Assembly (NCBI GenBank): GCA_037044905.1
Contig: JBAOKB010000058.1
Span: 62,001-126,000, forward strand
Direction of reading: 5' to 3'
DNA: 64,000 nucleotides
From: Hortaea werneckii
Taxonomy: Eukaryota; Ascomycota; Dothideomycetes; Mycosphaerellales; Teratosphaeriaceae
Shown here: piece by piece, positions 20,897-32,895 of the stretch
Layout: each line of letters begins with the position of its first letter
Numbering within the stretch: the stretch's first letter is position 1
Notes under the pieces: generated by a model
What the model was told of the DNA's origin: nothing
Database searches by the model: none
What the model saw: only the letters and a program-made list of their open reading frames with translations
Translations under genes and position numbers: made by a program

Positions 20897-22437
20897 ATGA
20901 ATGTCTCTGAGGATGGGTGACAAGGGTTAGATATGGTCGGGAGGAGTTTTTTCTAGTCTTTGTAAATATTAGGTTTTAAGCGGCATACGTGCGTGCGTGC
21001 GCGCGCGCGCTCGCGTGTGTGTAAGTGATTGTTGATTCTGTATGTCTGATTTCTTTTTGTCAGTGCAGACGGGAGGAATTCTGAAGGCCATGGCATTTGG
21101 GTTCATTTGTTACTCCTTCTCTACTCTTTCGCCCTTCAGTGTAATTCCATTGGTCTCTACCTTAGCATGTTGTGAGAGACCTGGCGTGGAGACTGCCCGA
21201 CTTTCTTTCGTCGTCTTTATACGATCCTTCGCCAAGATTTTGCCGGCAGAAGGATATGGGAGGGCGCTACGGTGTCTCATCACCGTCGATGCTCTTTCCT
21301 ACGCCATAGCAAATGGCTAGCATATGTCCGTACAGATTTTGACGACAACCTTCCCTCGACTCATACCCCAACTCGCACTCAACAGGTGTGATCCTTTGAT
21401 GATATCCCTCGTGGCTATACATTTCAGAGTTGACTAGGATGGACGCTACGACACCTTCACTCGGAGGCCTGTTCCTCCTAGAGACGTCATCCCATTCTTA
21501 ACATTTGAGAGATCTGCGCAGGTATTGCTCTGCATGACCTCTGGCTTTCTATCGACACTCTGGGATTCTCTGCGGGAGCATGCTCGTGGATGGTGGCTCA
21601 CCCTCTCAAAATGGTCATTCTATCCCCAATGCTCACGGCGCCTGGCAATTGCAAATGTTCGGGCACGTCGGCTGGACCTGAGAGTGTCGCGCTGGGATCA
21701 GAAGACGCAATCTGAGGTGTCTGCCTCCGTGCTGTCTTCGGGCTGGATCTGAGAGTGTTGCGCTGGAATTAGAAGACGCAGTCTGAGGTGTCGGCCTTCG
21801 TGCTGTCTTCGACCTGGGGGTTCCGACTAAATTCCTTCGCTGAAGTCGTCGATGGTTAAACCAGGCACCGTCGCGAATCAGATGCCCGCGAGGGATTGCG
21901 ACTAGAACAGACTCCATCGAGAAGGTAGCAATAAGCCTTCAATACCTAGCACTATAATACTAGGCTAGTCTTGAGGAGATCGTAGGGATGTCGCGCATGT
22001 GTACGATATGCTATCGAGCGATTCATGTGGGCATGGCAGGGGACTCATCATGCCTTGGCTGTAGTGGCAGGCATATCGATCTTTTTCTATTGCTTATTTG
22101 CGATATCGATCGCCTTCACTGGACAATTCTTTACGACGAAGAGAAGCTACGCTTGGCCTAAGAGCAGACAGTTGCGTTGTACTTTCCTCCCCGTGAGGTC
22201 CGGCCTTGAAGCGCCATATGCAGGAAAGCAAGAAGGACGGCTTCCTTGGAAATGAAAGCACCCTCTCTACCGAGTACCTGCCCTCTCAGATCCGGGATGT
22301 CTCCCTTTCAAGTCTTATCCCAGCGAAGGAAGTGGCGCCTGTATCGTTCCGCACGACATCGATCAAACATCGCATTGTCTCACGCACTTTAAAAACAATA
22401 GCACCACTCTCGGCACGACGGCTACGCATAGAAAAAA
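20897..22437. other. Intergenic region, SDH1 to the ABC transporter gene
   Basis: 1.5 kb. It contains a GTGC/GC/GT alternating tract (about 20988-21023) in the SDH1 3' flank and a tandem duplication (listed separately). A small ORF at 22025-22255 has one hydrophobic segment but no splice link I can support to the transporter. Confidence 0.45.
21671..21812 (+). repeat. Two tandem copies of a 71-bp unit
   Basis: The unit starting GCTGGACCTGAGAGTG at 21671 recurs at 21742 as GCTGGATCTGAGAGTG, with the spacing held exactly at 71 bp and roughly 10-15% divergence. The array fades into a partial third copy (GACCTGGG) after 21812. The differences are mostly C/T and G/A transitions. No coding frame is maintained. 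Confidence 0.75.
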
Positions 22438-25400
22438 ATGTCACACATAGCATCCCTCGCCTCTCTCGCATCGACCTCCGTCGTACCATCCCAAACAACA
22501 ACCCTCACCTCCTTATTTGCCATTTCCAACGCCAGCGCACATCCCGTCCAGGTAGTCGATCTGGCCCGATACGACAACATGAATACCAAGGACTTCAACC
22601 GCTTCGCTTATTCGCTCAACTATACGCAGACGGGATGTTTTAGCCAGGGAGCGTTGCCTGTGGCATTGGCTAGCGAGGATATTTGTTTGCCGGGGTGGTA
22701 TTGTACGTCTATTCCCACTTCTCAACTTCCTCCTTCTCCTCTTTTGTCAGAGGGAGTTTATGGGCGTCCAAAACGCAAACGTGTAATCCATGTTCCCCCT
22801 CTCGTCTTTTCCCCCTTCTTTCCTCTTCTTTTTCAATTTCAGTTGATCATTTACTTCCCTTTTTTTTTTGTAGAATTTTTTTTTTTAAAAAAAAGAAAAC
22901 CAATTCTCCCATTCCTCTGGATACTCATGCAAAGCACACACCCATGAAAGATTCGAGGGCCGTGGAGAGAAAGAGAAAGAAGAGACTAAACCGTAACACT
23001 CATCTCAGGTCCCAACTCCTCCCCCCTCAACCCGCCGCAGTTCTGTCCGCCCTACGAGCGCTGCCAGATCCTGCGCGCGAACCGGCTAAGCTGTAACCCC
23101 CAGGGGCTCTACGAACCCATTATCTGTCCTGCGGGATCCTACTGTCCTTCCTCCATCACCATCAACACCTCTTCTTCTTCCTCCGGTGATGGGAATGAAG
23201 TAAGAGGGAGAGGGGTGAAAGGCCAGAGAGGGGGGAAAGAGAAGAAGATTTGCCCGAAGGGATATTTCTGTCCGCAGGGTTCAATAGAGGCGATACAGTG
23301 TGATTGGGGGGCTTATTGTCCGATAGGGGCAGTGAGGCAGGTAAGGGTTGTGCCGTTGGGAGTTTTGGTGCTGGCTGATGGGTTGGTGGTTGTGGGGTGG
23401 TGGGTAGGGAAAGGGGTTGGGGGTTTGAAGAGGAGGAAGCGGAGAGGGAGGAAGGGGAGGGTAAGGGAAGGTGGAAAGGGGGAGGAAGGGGTGGAGTTGT
23501 TACGTCGTCGGTGTTCTTCTGCAAAGCGAGGAGGGAAGTCTTGGGATTTGATCCAGCGGGACAACATATTGGCTTCGCCTTCGAGAGAGGTTGGGATGCC
23601 TAGTCGACGGGTGAGCGGACGGGTGGACAATATGGACGGCTGTACCGATAACGACGACACAGACTCATCCCTCTATGAAGACAACGACATTCGTCTCGAA
23701 GAGGATTTCCAAAGCAACCCCAACTTCCAGTCCTTCCTCCAAAGCATCTCGCACGCAATCGAAACCACCTCCCTAGGCCTCACCTTCGAGTTCGAGAACC
23801 TCTGCGTCAGCACCCACACAGGCCAGAAGATCCTGCAAGACATCACAGGCAGCATCCCGCGCGGCAGCTGCTGGGGGATCATGGGACCCTCGGGGGCGGG
23901 GAAGAGCACCTTAGTCAACGTACTAATGGGCAAAACAAAGGCGAGTTCCGGCAAGATCAAGATAAACGGACAGTTGAAAGCGACGACGCGGGAATACAGG
24001 AAAGTGATAGGCTATGTACCCCAAGACGACATCCTGGTCCCGGAACTGACAATCCGGGAGAACATCCTGCATTCCGCACGGTGCAGGCTACCCGCACGAT
24101 GGAAGGACAAAGCGATCCAGGCGCACGTCGACGCGCTGATAGGCTGTCTGCAGCTCTCACACGTGCAGGACTCGCAGGTCGGGGACGTGAATCGACCGGG
24201 TGTCAGCGGGGGCCAGAGGAAGAGGACGAGTATCGGGATCGAGCTCGCAGCGGCGCCTATGGCGATTTTCCTGGACGAGCCGACGAGTGGGCTAGACGCG
24301 TCGAGCGCGGCAAGTCTGATGCGGTTGTTGAAGGGGATTAGTCGGTTAGGGGTGACGATTATCGCGATTGTTCACCAACCCCGGGAGCAGATTTTCTACG
24401 GGTTCGATCAGGTGTTGTTGCTTGCGCAGGGGCGGATGGTTTATTCTGGGCCTACGGCGGAGATGGAGGAGTACTTCGAGGGAATGCGGTTTCAGTTCCC
24501 GCTCCGTGCGAATCCCGCCGATACACTCATGGACATCCTCACGGGGGACGGCGCACAGTACGCTGTTGGCGGGGCAGCGGCCAAAACCCGTGGATCCCAA
24601 GTCGACCGTCTCATCGACGAGTGGAAAACCAAAGGGCAGCGTCCCAATCACCAGAAACCCGATCTACACCACCTCCTCAACAGCCCCATCACCCCAACTA
24701 AACCCCTCCCCCGCCGCTCCAACACCACCCCCTCCCTCCCAACCCTCCACAACCGCAGCGCAACCCTCCCCGCCCAAATCCTCCACAACCTCCACCGCAC
24801 CCTCCTAATCCAAATCCGCACCCCTCGGACCCAGATCTCCGAACTCCTCTGCAGCACACTAGCCGGCACCCTGATCGGCCTAACCGCCTTTCCCTCACAC
24901 GGGAACTTATTCCAAGGGATCCCACATTCCCCCTTCTCAGCGCTCGGCTCAGCCGTGGACTACATTTCGACCCCGCAACTAGGGTTGCTAGCGGGGATGA
25001 GTATCGGGCTCTGTGCTTCGGCGCCGGGATATTGGGTCCTTGGGTCCGGAAAGGAAGTGGCGATGCGGGAGCGGAGGGCGGGGGGTTCGGTGGTTGCGGA
25101 TTTCGTGGGGAAGCAGGTGGGAGTGCTGCCAAGGTTGGTGGGGAGTAGTTTGCACTTCAGCGTGGTGTTGGATTTGCTGGCTTCGCCGTCGCGGATGGGG
25201 TGGGGGAGGATGTGGGGGGTGAATGTCGGGTATTTCTGGTGTATCTACGGATTAGCGGGGCTGGTGAGTGTGGGGGTGAGGAGGAAAGAGGATGGGCCGT
25301 TGGTTGCGGTGTTGGGGAGTTTGGTCATTGGGGTACTAGGGGGTGTGGCGCCGCCGTTGAGTCGGGTGAAGGAGTGGGGGGTTGAGTGGTTTTGGCGGTT

Positions 25401-25718
25401 GTCGCCGGGGGTGTGGTTTGCGGAGGCGTATTTCACGGAGAATATTGAGCCGCTGGGAGGTTTATATAGGGTGGATTTGGCGAGTCGGACGGTTGGGTAT
25501 ACGTTGGGGCGGTTTGGCGTGGATCTCGGGTGAGTTTTCCTTCTCATACTGCTTGTTTCTGTCTTTTGATCTGGTGGTCCTGGGGTGAGGGTCAGGAGTG
25601 GGCTTGCTGATTTGTGTGTGCTGATCTTGAGAGCAGGATGTTGTTCCTCATTGGGCTTGTGTACCGCATCATTGCATATCTGGGTCTATTGCTGCTTCAT
25701 CGCGACAGAAAGCTGTAA
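22438..25718 (+). CDS. ABCG half transporter with a cysteine-rich N-terminal domain (Adp1-like)
   Basis: Three exons, 22438-22702, 23009-25529 and 25637-25718, give 955 residues. Introns are 306 nt (polypyrimidine-rich, with an A/T homopolymer) and 107 nt. The N-terminal region (about 75-200) is cysteine-rich with CPxGxYCP-type repeats (CPAGSYCP, CPKGYFCP, WGAYCP), as in the extracellular head of Adp1-like White-family transporters. A membrane segment follows (about 205-221) and a basic linker. The nucleotide-binding domain has Walker A GPSGAGKST (381-389), signature VSGGQ (487-491), Walker B IFLDE (508-512) and H-loop IVHQP. A membrane domain of about six segments follows, closed by a basic tail DRKL. 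The first exon lacks an obvious signal peptide, so an upstream exon may be missing. Substrate unknown. Confidence 0.85.
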
Positions 25719-26187
25719 ATTTGACGTTAGCAGTACAAGATAGATGTCGAGGATTCTTACCAAGATACCAGTTGACCCACTCACATGTAAAGCGTCAGCC
25801 CTTGCCATCAATTCCTTCTTCTTCCCCCCCCTTAAGAGTGTCCTTCGCGATGATGAAACCTACCGTGAATCCAGGGCTGGACCTAATCGAAGGAGTGTAA
25901 AACGTGATCCATCGCCAATATTGTGAAAATTGATGCTGGGATAAGCCATCCGGGGCAGCGAAAGCAGCACTCGTGCCAGGTAGACATGATGAAGAAGAAA
26001 GCAAATCTTTCGGATATCTTTGGTGAAAAGCCTCTCAAATCCCAATGCTTTTACTCTGTTCCCAGCGGGGCCTGTGTAAACATCGCCACCCATACCTCGA
26101 AGTAGCTTGCCACGCAAAGCGAAAAAGCCTTCCCTCCCTTTTCTTTTCCCTTTTTTTTTCCCGCTCAAGAAGAAAGCCTCTTCCAAA
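25719..26187. other. Intergenic region between convergent genes
   Basis: 3' flanks of two convergent genes. No gene or distinctive element apart from a T-rich tract near 26146-26161. Confidence 0.45.
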
Positions 26188-26806
26188 TCAAACTCTATCC
26201 GTATTCGGATAATTATCCTTCCCAACCGGATTGGCCGGCCCCCCTCTCTGCCCCAGCACCCCAGCAACATCAAACCCCTCCCTCTGCTGCTCCTGGACCG
26301 CCTCACGCAGATGGGCCTGCTCGCGCTTCTTACGGTCAAGATCGGTTTCCATACCCGGCTCGCCGCCACCGCTGAGGACGGCGGGGTTGTTGCCCGTCAC
26401 GGCGTCGGCGATCTTGCCTTCGCCGGGGGCGGCCATCTGTTCGGCTTCGAGTTCGTTGCTGCGGCCTACGTCCTGGTGGCTCAGGCCTTGGGCTTCTTCG
26501 CCGGGACCGGCGCCGACGATCCCGCGGCCTAGACTGCTGGGGGTGGCTTCGGAGTAGGTGGCTTGTTGGGCGGGGATGCGTTGGTCGCTGTGAGAGGGGA
26601 GAGGGGTCAGCTGGGGATGGTAGGTTTGGGCGGTGGGGAGAGGAAAAGGGGGGAATGTACGTTGGTTGCTGGGCGGCTTCTCTTGCGTGACGCTGGGCGG
26701 AGACTTGTTCGGCGGGCTCCTTGGTGATGGGGTTGCCTTGGGTTTCGTAGACTTGATCGAGCGGCGGTTGGGCGGGGCCGGTGGGGTTGAGGTCGTCGTG
26801 AGCCAT
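26188..26806 (-). CDS. Small hydrophilic protein, function unknown
   Basis: Two exons, 26806-26661 and 26587-26188, give 181 residues. The 73-nt intron (GTACAT...AGCTGAC...CACAG) splits a Thr codon. The protein is rich in Gln, Glu, Ala, Gly and Pro, has no hydrophobic segment and no cysteine. It contains a charged helical stretch (DRKKREQAHLREAVQEQQRE) near the C-terminus. The composition suggests a disordered or stress-related hydrophilin-like protein, but I do not recognise the family. The exon structure is well supported by in-phase splice signals. Confidence 0.7.
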
Positions 26807-27320
26807 GGTGCTGGTGGATGTCTTGTCGGGTTACAGTACGAGACGGATTGTTTGATTATGTAGACACCGGGAGGTCAAGGTGATTGGAAAAAAAGTAAAA
26901 ATAACTATCAAAGTCAACGGGGTTATCGATGAGATCTCATCAAATCGCCGGGGAGTCAATCAATTCCATTGTATGATGAGATCAACTAATGTCTACTGTA
27001 CTGTACGCTACCCCGCTTTCGTCATATCGCGTCGATTCCCAGCACGCGTGAGCGTCATTGCCTGTCATCGCGTTGCTCTGAGACATTGCAGACGGGACAC
27101 GGCAGACAACATCCATCAACGACATAAATCGCCACCCTTCTTCATTTCTTTCTCTGCATCCAGATCCACCCAATTCATCAAATTTGAAGACATCACTTTG
27201 ATACTCGGTGTCGAATTCCACAGATATCCTCAAGACATCTGGTCTCGATTCAACTCAATTCGAGAAACCACTTAAATCCTCAATCCCCATTGCACAGGAA
27301 CCACATCAAACACCACCACC
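26807..27320. promoter_or_regulatory. Divergent upstream region
   Basis: About 0.5 kb between the hydrophilic-protein gene and the NAD(P)HX dehydratase gene. The CACCACCACC leader precedes the ATG at 27321. No other element seen. Confidence 0.45.
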
Positions 27321-28530
27321 ATGGCAGCACTCGGCAACATGACACGCAAGGACATCCTCGGCAAAGTTTACAAGATGGTCCCGCCCATGCTGGAGAAATT
27401 CCACAAAGGTATCATTCATCATATCTTAACCCGGTCTTAATCGCTGAAAAAAAAAAAAAAAAAGGAAAAGGAAAAGGAAAAGGAAAAGAAAAGGAAAAAA
27501 AAAAAGAAATTCATTGCTGACCTCCCCTATCCAAAAACAGGCCAACTAGGCCGCGTAGCCGTCATCGGCGGCAGCGAAGACTACACCGGGGCGCCCTACT
27601 TCTCCGCCGCCGCGTCTGCAAAACTAGGCTGTGATATGGTAAGGTTCACTATTGGTCCACCACCACGACCACCACCAACTCTTTCCACAACCCCATCACT
27701 AACTGCGAGTGTCTCCCACAACTTAGTCCCACGTAATCTGCGAACCGGGCGCAGGGCAAGTAATAAAAACCTACTCCCCGAACCTAATGGTCCACCCGTA
27801 CATGCGACAGGAAAAGAACCTCCAAAACGGGGAAACAATCGACACTGTCGCGGCGAACGTAATCGCGATGCTAGATCGCCTGCACGTGATCGTGATCGGT
27901 CCCGGACTAGGCCGCGATCCCGCCATGCAGGAAGTCTGCGCGCGGGTAATCGTGGAAGCGAAGAAGAAAGGGGTGAGTTTCGTGCTAGATGCCGATGGAT
28001 TGTATCTAGCTCAGACGCGGCCGGAGTTGGTGAGGGGTTATAAAGAGTGTATCCTCACCCCTAACGTGGTGGAGTTTGGACGGCTGGCGAAGAGCCAGAA
28101 TATCGATGTGGAGAAGGAGGAAGAGAGTAAGTTGTGTGAGAAATTGGCGCAGGCGTTGGGGGGCGTGACGGTGATTAAGAAGGGGAAAGTGGATTTTATT
28201 TCCAATGGTTCGCATACGTTGGTTTCGGATGGGGAAGGCGGGTTGAAGAGGTCGGGTGGACAGGGGGATACGTTGACGGGCTCGCTGGCGACGCTGTTGT
28301 GTTATCGGAAGGCGTATCTGGAGAAGTTGTGGGAGCATGAGGGGGACATGGGGTCCGAGGAGTTGCTGGCGCTGTGTGCGTATGGGGGTTCTGCCGTCAC
28401 GAGGGAGTGTTCGCGGTTGGCGTTTAAGAAGTTGGGGAGGTCCATGCAGGCGGCTGATCTGACCGAGCATGTGCATCCGGCTTTTTTGGATGTGATTGGG
28501 GAGAAGCCTACGGAGGAGTCGAAGTTGTGA
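27321..28530 (+). CDS. NNR2: ATP-dependent (S)-NAD(P)H-hydrate dehydratase
   Basis: Three exons, 27321-27408, 27541-27638 and 27727-28530, give 329 residues, the family's normal length. The enzyme repairs hydrated NADH/NADPH, using ATP to regenerate the cofactor, together with the epimerase Nnr1. Motifs of the ribokinase-like fold are GRVAVIGGSEDYTGAPYF near the start, SHVICE after exon 3 begins, IGPGLGR (about 119-125), DADGLY (150-155), LTPN, and the ATP/catalytic GGQGDTLTG (239-247). Introns are 132 and 88 nt. The first contains A17 and repeated GGAAAA units. There is no clear mitochondrial presequence in this start form. Confidence 0.92.
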
Positions 28531-29782
28531 GGGAAGGGGGAGGGCTGTGATGTGAAAGGGTAACGGGCTCTTTTCGTACTCCTTCGAGCGGGCTGTGTAC
28601 TTGTGGATCCAAGTGGATTTGTTAGCATTTTTGACGACGAAGAGGCTGCTCGTACCTTGACGGTGAGACGCGGAGTGATATGTAGCGCGAAGGTCGAGAA
28701 GGTTCGATCGAATCGCAAACGCTGATACCTGTGATGGCGACGGCATGCTTCTTGATTACCCATGTCAACTAAGTTGGGTGAATCCAGAATGGATCTTCGT
28801 GATTGAATGTAGTCGAGGCCGCCTGGGACTCGGTGAGAGGGGACGTCTCTGCATCCAGCGCGGCCACACTTTTGCTCCACCATGTGCGGCCGAGGAAGCT
28901 TCATGGTGAGACGTCTGCTGACACAGCTCAACTATGTATCGCAAGGGAGCACTGGAAGGTTATAGGCGGCCAAACTCTGCAGCTGTCAAGTACATACAAC
29001 GCCAGCTCCACTCAAGTCTCCCTAGTAGGATGCGAAAGCTGTTACTTTCAATCGTCTTTGATGCATAAGGCCGCCTGGTTCTTCTTCGCGCCCTTTGCGT
29101 TGACCTGGTTGACAAGTCCAGCAAAGAAGGCTGGTCCTTTCATCGCAAGGAGACAAAGATCACGCCACGACCGTATAAGGGTGTAAGTGGAAGTTCGACG
29201 GAATTGTGCCCTTCTCGCACGCCTCCTGTAGGCGTTGCTTCCGCGCATGACGCCGATTCACTTAGATAGCATTTGACGCACTTGACTCCTTTCCCTGGAG
29301 ATGCCAGCTTAGCAACCGTGAAGCCTCCAAGGCATTATTGACCACCGGCTCCGCATTGCCCTTGACGCCCTCTCGACGGAACCATCCTACACCTTACAAA
29401 GGACCAAAGGTGTGGGGTTTAGACAATGCTCCAAAATCCGTGGAGTCTCAATGGTGGTAGCAATGGGAAGATGGCAGACACCTTTATTGGCACGCTCGAG
29501 TGTCGCGTCGGCGTCGATAGTCATCATTTCTAGGCATACACACGTGGTCCCGCATCCCGACTTAAATTCCCACTGGCTTTATTGAATCTCAACTTCTCGA
29601 ACCCTTTGTTTTTGCTATGCGGATGTCTGTCCTGCCGAGCGCTACTCTTCAACATCGCCACCCCCAGACTTGTCTTGAGTGAATGAAGCGCACGCTGGTA
29701 TATCTCGTTCCATATACTTCGTTGTAGACCTGCGGCGCAGAGCGTCGAATCCGGACCAACTTAACCATTTGTGGTCCGGGTC
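28531..29782. other. Intergenic region
   Basis: 1.25 kb with only short non-protein-like ORFs. Two 3' ends face each other here. Nothing else recognised. Confidence 0.45.
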
Positions 29783-30286
29783 TTATGCTGAGCTTGGCAT
29801 CGAGTTGTCTTGTTGCTCGCGCGTTTCTTGACCCGGCACAAGACCCCGGAAGAAGTCTCGCAGGTATGCATAAGCGCCCTTTCCACGCGCAGTGACCTTC
29901 TGTACGGTATCCTGAAGCTGCAAGTCGGGATCCGATTGTGGTCTTCGTGTATCTGAGAATTCGAAGAGACGGATCGCCATGAACAGAGTTTGCGCCGACA
30001 TCCCAACAGCAATGGGCAAGAAAGTGCCATCTTCGAGCACCAACATGAAAAAGGCTGCGAGAGAGACTCCAAACCCGTAGCCGTACACGAGATGATGTTT
30101 GTAGGGTCTGCCGGCGTCACGGAGATCGGCAACGATCGCTATGGTACCGATTGGAAAGAATATGAAAGGTGGCAGATGCGATCCAAAATCAGCGTTCTTC
30201 CAAGGCCCAGCGAGCCGGGTGGTGAGGAAGGAGGCGATTGACATGCTTAAGAAGCCACCGCATAAGATTTGCTCTCGTGAAAGCAT
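29783..30286 (-). CDS. Small multi-pass membrane protein, function unknown
   Basis: One exon from the ATG at 30286 gives 167 residues. The frame is open to 30364, where an earlier ATG would add 26 residues. About three to four hydrophobic segments are visible: GGFLSMSIASFLTT, LPPFIFFPIGTIAIVA, YGYGFGVSLAAFFMLVL and FLPIAVGMSAQTLFMAI. A hydrophilic C-terminal tail follows. I do not recognise the family. The regular alternation of hydrophobic segments and polar loops supports a real gene. Confidence 0.6.
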   Translation of the reverse strand: MLSREQILCGGFLSMSIASFLTTRLAGPWKNADFGSHLPPFIFFPIGTIAIVADLRDAGRPYKHHLVYGYGFGVSLAAFFMLVLEDGTFLPIAVGMSAQTLFMAIRLFEFSDTRRPQSDPDLQLQDTVQKVTARGKGAYAYLRDFFRGLVPGQETREQQDNSMPSSA

Positions 30287-32895
30287 TCTGGAAATCGCCC
30301 CTTTTACAAAGAGACAAGATAGTAGACAACTCTTTACTGCTGTAAGTGTTCGAAATTTGATCATAGTGTCCCGAATCCGACGTTCACCTCACCTCACCTC
30401 ACCGTTGCGTTAGGCGCTCTGCAATTGCGAATGACGTCACCAAACTCATAGGTCTCACGTCTTCTTCTCCTCCGCCGTCTTACTGTGTTTCAAAGGCGGT
30501 CTGACGGCGGTGGTAGTCGTTGTAGCCGGTCCCAGATTTCACTGTACTAATCAAACCAGATTGATGCCTCTGTCCGTAGGTGATGCGTTCGCGCACGTGC
30601 CGGAGTCTGCGATCGAGGACCTGGATTAAGTTGCTCCAGCTTGCCAGGAGAGAACGACATTGGCGCTTGCAGTCGAAACGTCGACTTTGGCCCACTCCTA
30701 AACACTGGTCCTTCAGCTAGAAGACATCGTTCATAGAGGCCGAGACCTCGCAATGTTGCGCTTCCATATCTGGCCTGCTCGCCTCACCGGACATCTCACC
30801 GAATCGTCCAGGTCAAGGTAGGGACTTCGAAGCAGAGCCTGCTTACGTTCGTCAGAGGTGATTCGAGACGCCGGATTGATCGGCTCGATCATGAATCAAA
30901 GCGGCAAAGGCGACTCTTCGCCCCTGTATACTCGAACCTCAGCGAGCAGGGCGAGCGATGTTGGCTGGAACAACACCGTGACCATGTCTATGCCCAGAAA
31001 CTGACGGACACACGCGGGCTTCGGCAGCGATGCGCAGATCGATGGCGATCCCGTCGCACGAATCGTGCTTCATCATGGTCCCGTCTGGTAAGGACAGATA
31101 ATGATAAATAACTTCACGTTTTCGGGCACGAGGAGCCGGATTGAAACCGTCGCGATTGACGTGTCACACAGAAAGGAAGTCCTCGCGGACTGGATTCGGG
31201 GGAGGCAACAACGAAAGTATCGATGCTAGCAGCATGGATCTGTCCTGGAAGGCGGCGGCTCATGGATGGTCTGTAGGGTTATTTGACGCCAGGCTGCGCG
31301 GCCTTGTACCTAGGAGGAGAATGTGCTTTTCCTACAGCGAAGGTGTAGCGCACCAGGAAAGCTTGGTACAGTCCTCTGGTCAGGACTAATACACCGTTCT
31401 GTCGCCCTTCGTTGGACCTCTCGTCGTCGTGAAGGTCGAGCTCAAGGGAGCATTGCATAGGGTTGGAGGCTAGTCTCTTGCGATACTTCGCTGGCCTTTG
31501 AAATGCTTACAATGTCGATATCGTCCGGCCCTCAGAAGGGACTGTAGTGGAGTGCACATAGCAGAATGAGATCTAGATGCCGATCAAGCGGTGACTGTGG
31601 ACTGTGACAGGTCCATTAAGTTTCTAAAACAGAAAAAAGGACCACGCGATCTGCGGCTCATAGATTCGCGTTCACCACGTTCATCATGGCCACAGGGATC
31701 TGATGTGGACTCGGGTTGATCGGCTTGCGAATTGGCGAGAGGACAAGGATGTCATAGCAACAAGAGGCGAATAACAGTAGTACAGTAGGTAGGTGTTGAT
31801 GCCCGGGAATAGCGAGTCTAGACGCCACCACCACCCTCGACTAGTAGACAGAACATTCGTAATGCTGTGGCGCAATACCAAACCCCCAAAGTCTTTCACA
31901 GCAACTGACAGCATCATCACCACACCGTGCTACTCGAATGGCTGGGATTGGGATTCCCTGCCATCTTTGTTTGGAAACATATGCTGGGCGGAGTGGTGAT
32001 TACGCGTGTGTGTGCTACGCGGTCGCATGGGCGACCGAGGAAGCACACAGGTCTAGAAGCAGGGCAGCGTGGCAGGAGGAAAAGGGAAAAATAATGCTTT
32101 GGGGTCAACAGCAGCTGGGGTTTCCGAGCAGCGATCGAATCGGAGTCCACGCGTCTCCCGAAAGTCGGTTGCTGCATGCAGCATGCAGGCACACAGACAG
32201 ACAGCATGCATCGGATCTGCAGTGGTCAGGGTTGCTACTGCAGGGGGGGGCAATGTGGCTATGTCTGTAGTGTCTGTCTGTATCCAAGCGAAGGTGGCCA
32301 GGCTGAGGTGTCCAGGTTAGCATGCAGGCTCGCGAGACTTTTGTCGTCGCTCTCATTGGGGTTTGCACATTCGCGGCATACTAGACATGGCCACGCTTGG
32401 TCGGGCAAACGAGAACAATAGCCGGGCGAAAATGAAAATCATTACAGTACTTCATCATTGACTTTTCGGCCGTGTTTCACCTGCATCGCCAGGGTCATTA
32501 GGTCGGCCGTTAAGATTTAGGGTGACATGGAGTAGCGCAGGGCTTAATCCTTGTTGAGTTCCGTGCCTGGACGCATTCACCAATCACCGACCGTATCGAC
32601 TCTTCTCGACCATCGCGCCGCCCGCCTTCCCCTGACCCTAGGCGGGTTTCGTGAAACAGCCGGCTTTGCCTGGTCTTGTCACTTTCGACGCTGCATGCGT
32701 TACAGTCAAAAGGCCCATGTCACGCTCCATCTTGCACCCACTCCTCCTCACTCACATTCCTCCCAGCTTGACCATCCGACTGCATCTACATTCGTTACTC
32801 AGCCATCTCTACTTGTATCACCAGACGACAAACCGATCCAATTTGATCCAACAACTCTCTACAGCTGTTTAATTCCCCCAAAACTCACCATCACA
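30287..32895. other. Long gene-poor intergenic region
   Basis: 2.6 kb with no supported gene. A CCTCA tandem run (about 30383-30401) lies just upstream of the minus-strand membrane-protein gene. Four CATGC-type words cluster at 32173-32325 and one more at about 32693, upstream of the PIR-motif gene. Short ORFs lack protein character. Confidence 0.45.

Noticed and set aside
22025..22255. ORF with one hydrophobic segment as a first exon (signal peptide) of the ABCG transporter
   Set aside because: No donor/acceptor pair in phase with the exon at 22438 could be identified; kept only as a remark.
31141..31389. Small plus-strand ORF as a secreted or small protein gene
   Set aside because: No signal peptide, promoter or conserved pattern; consistent with chance.
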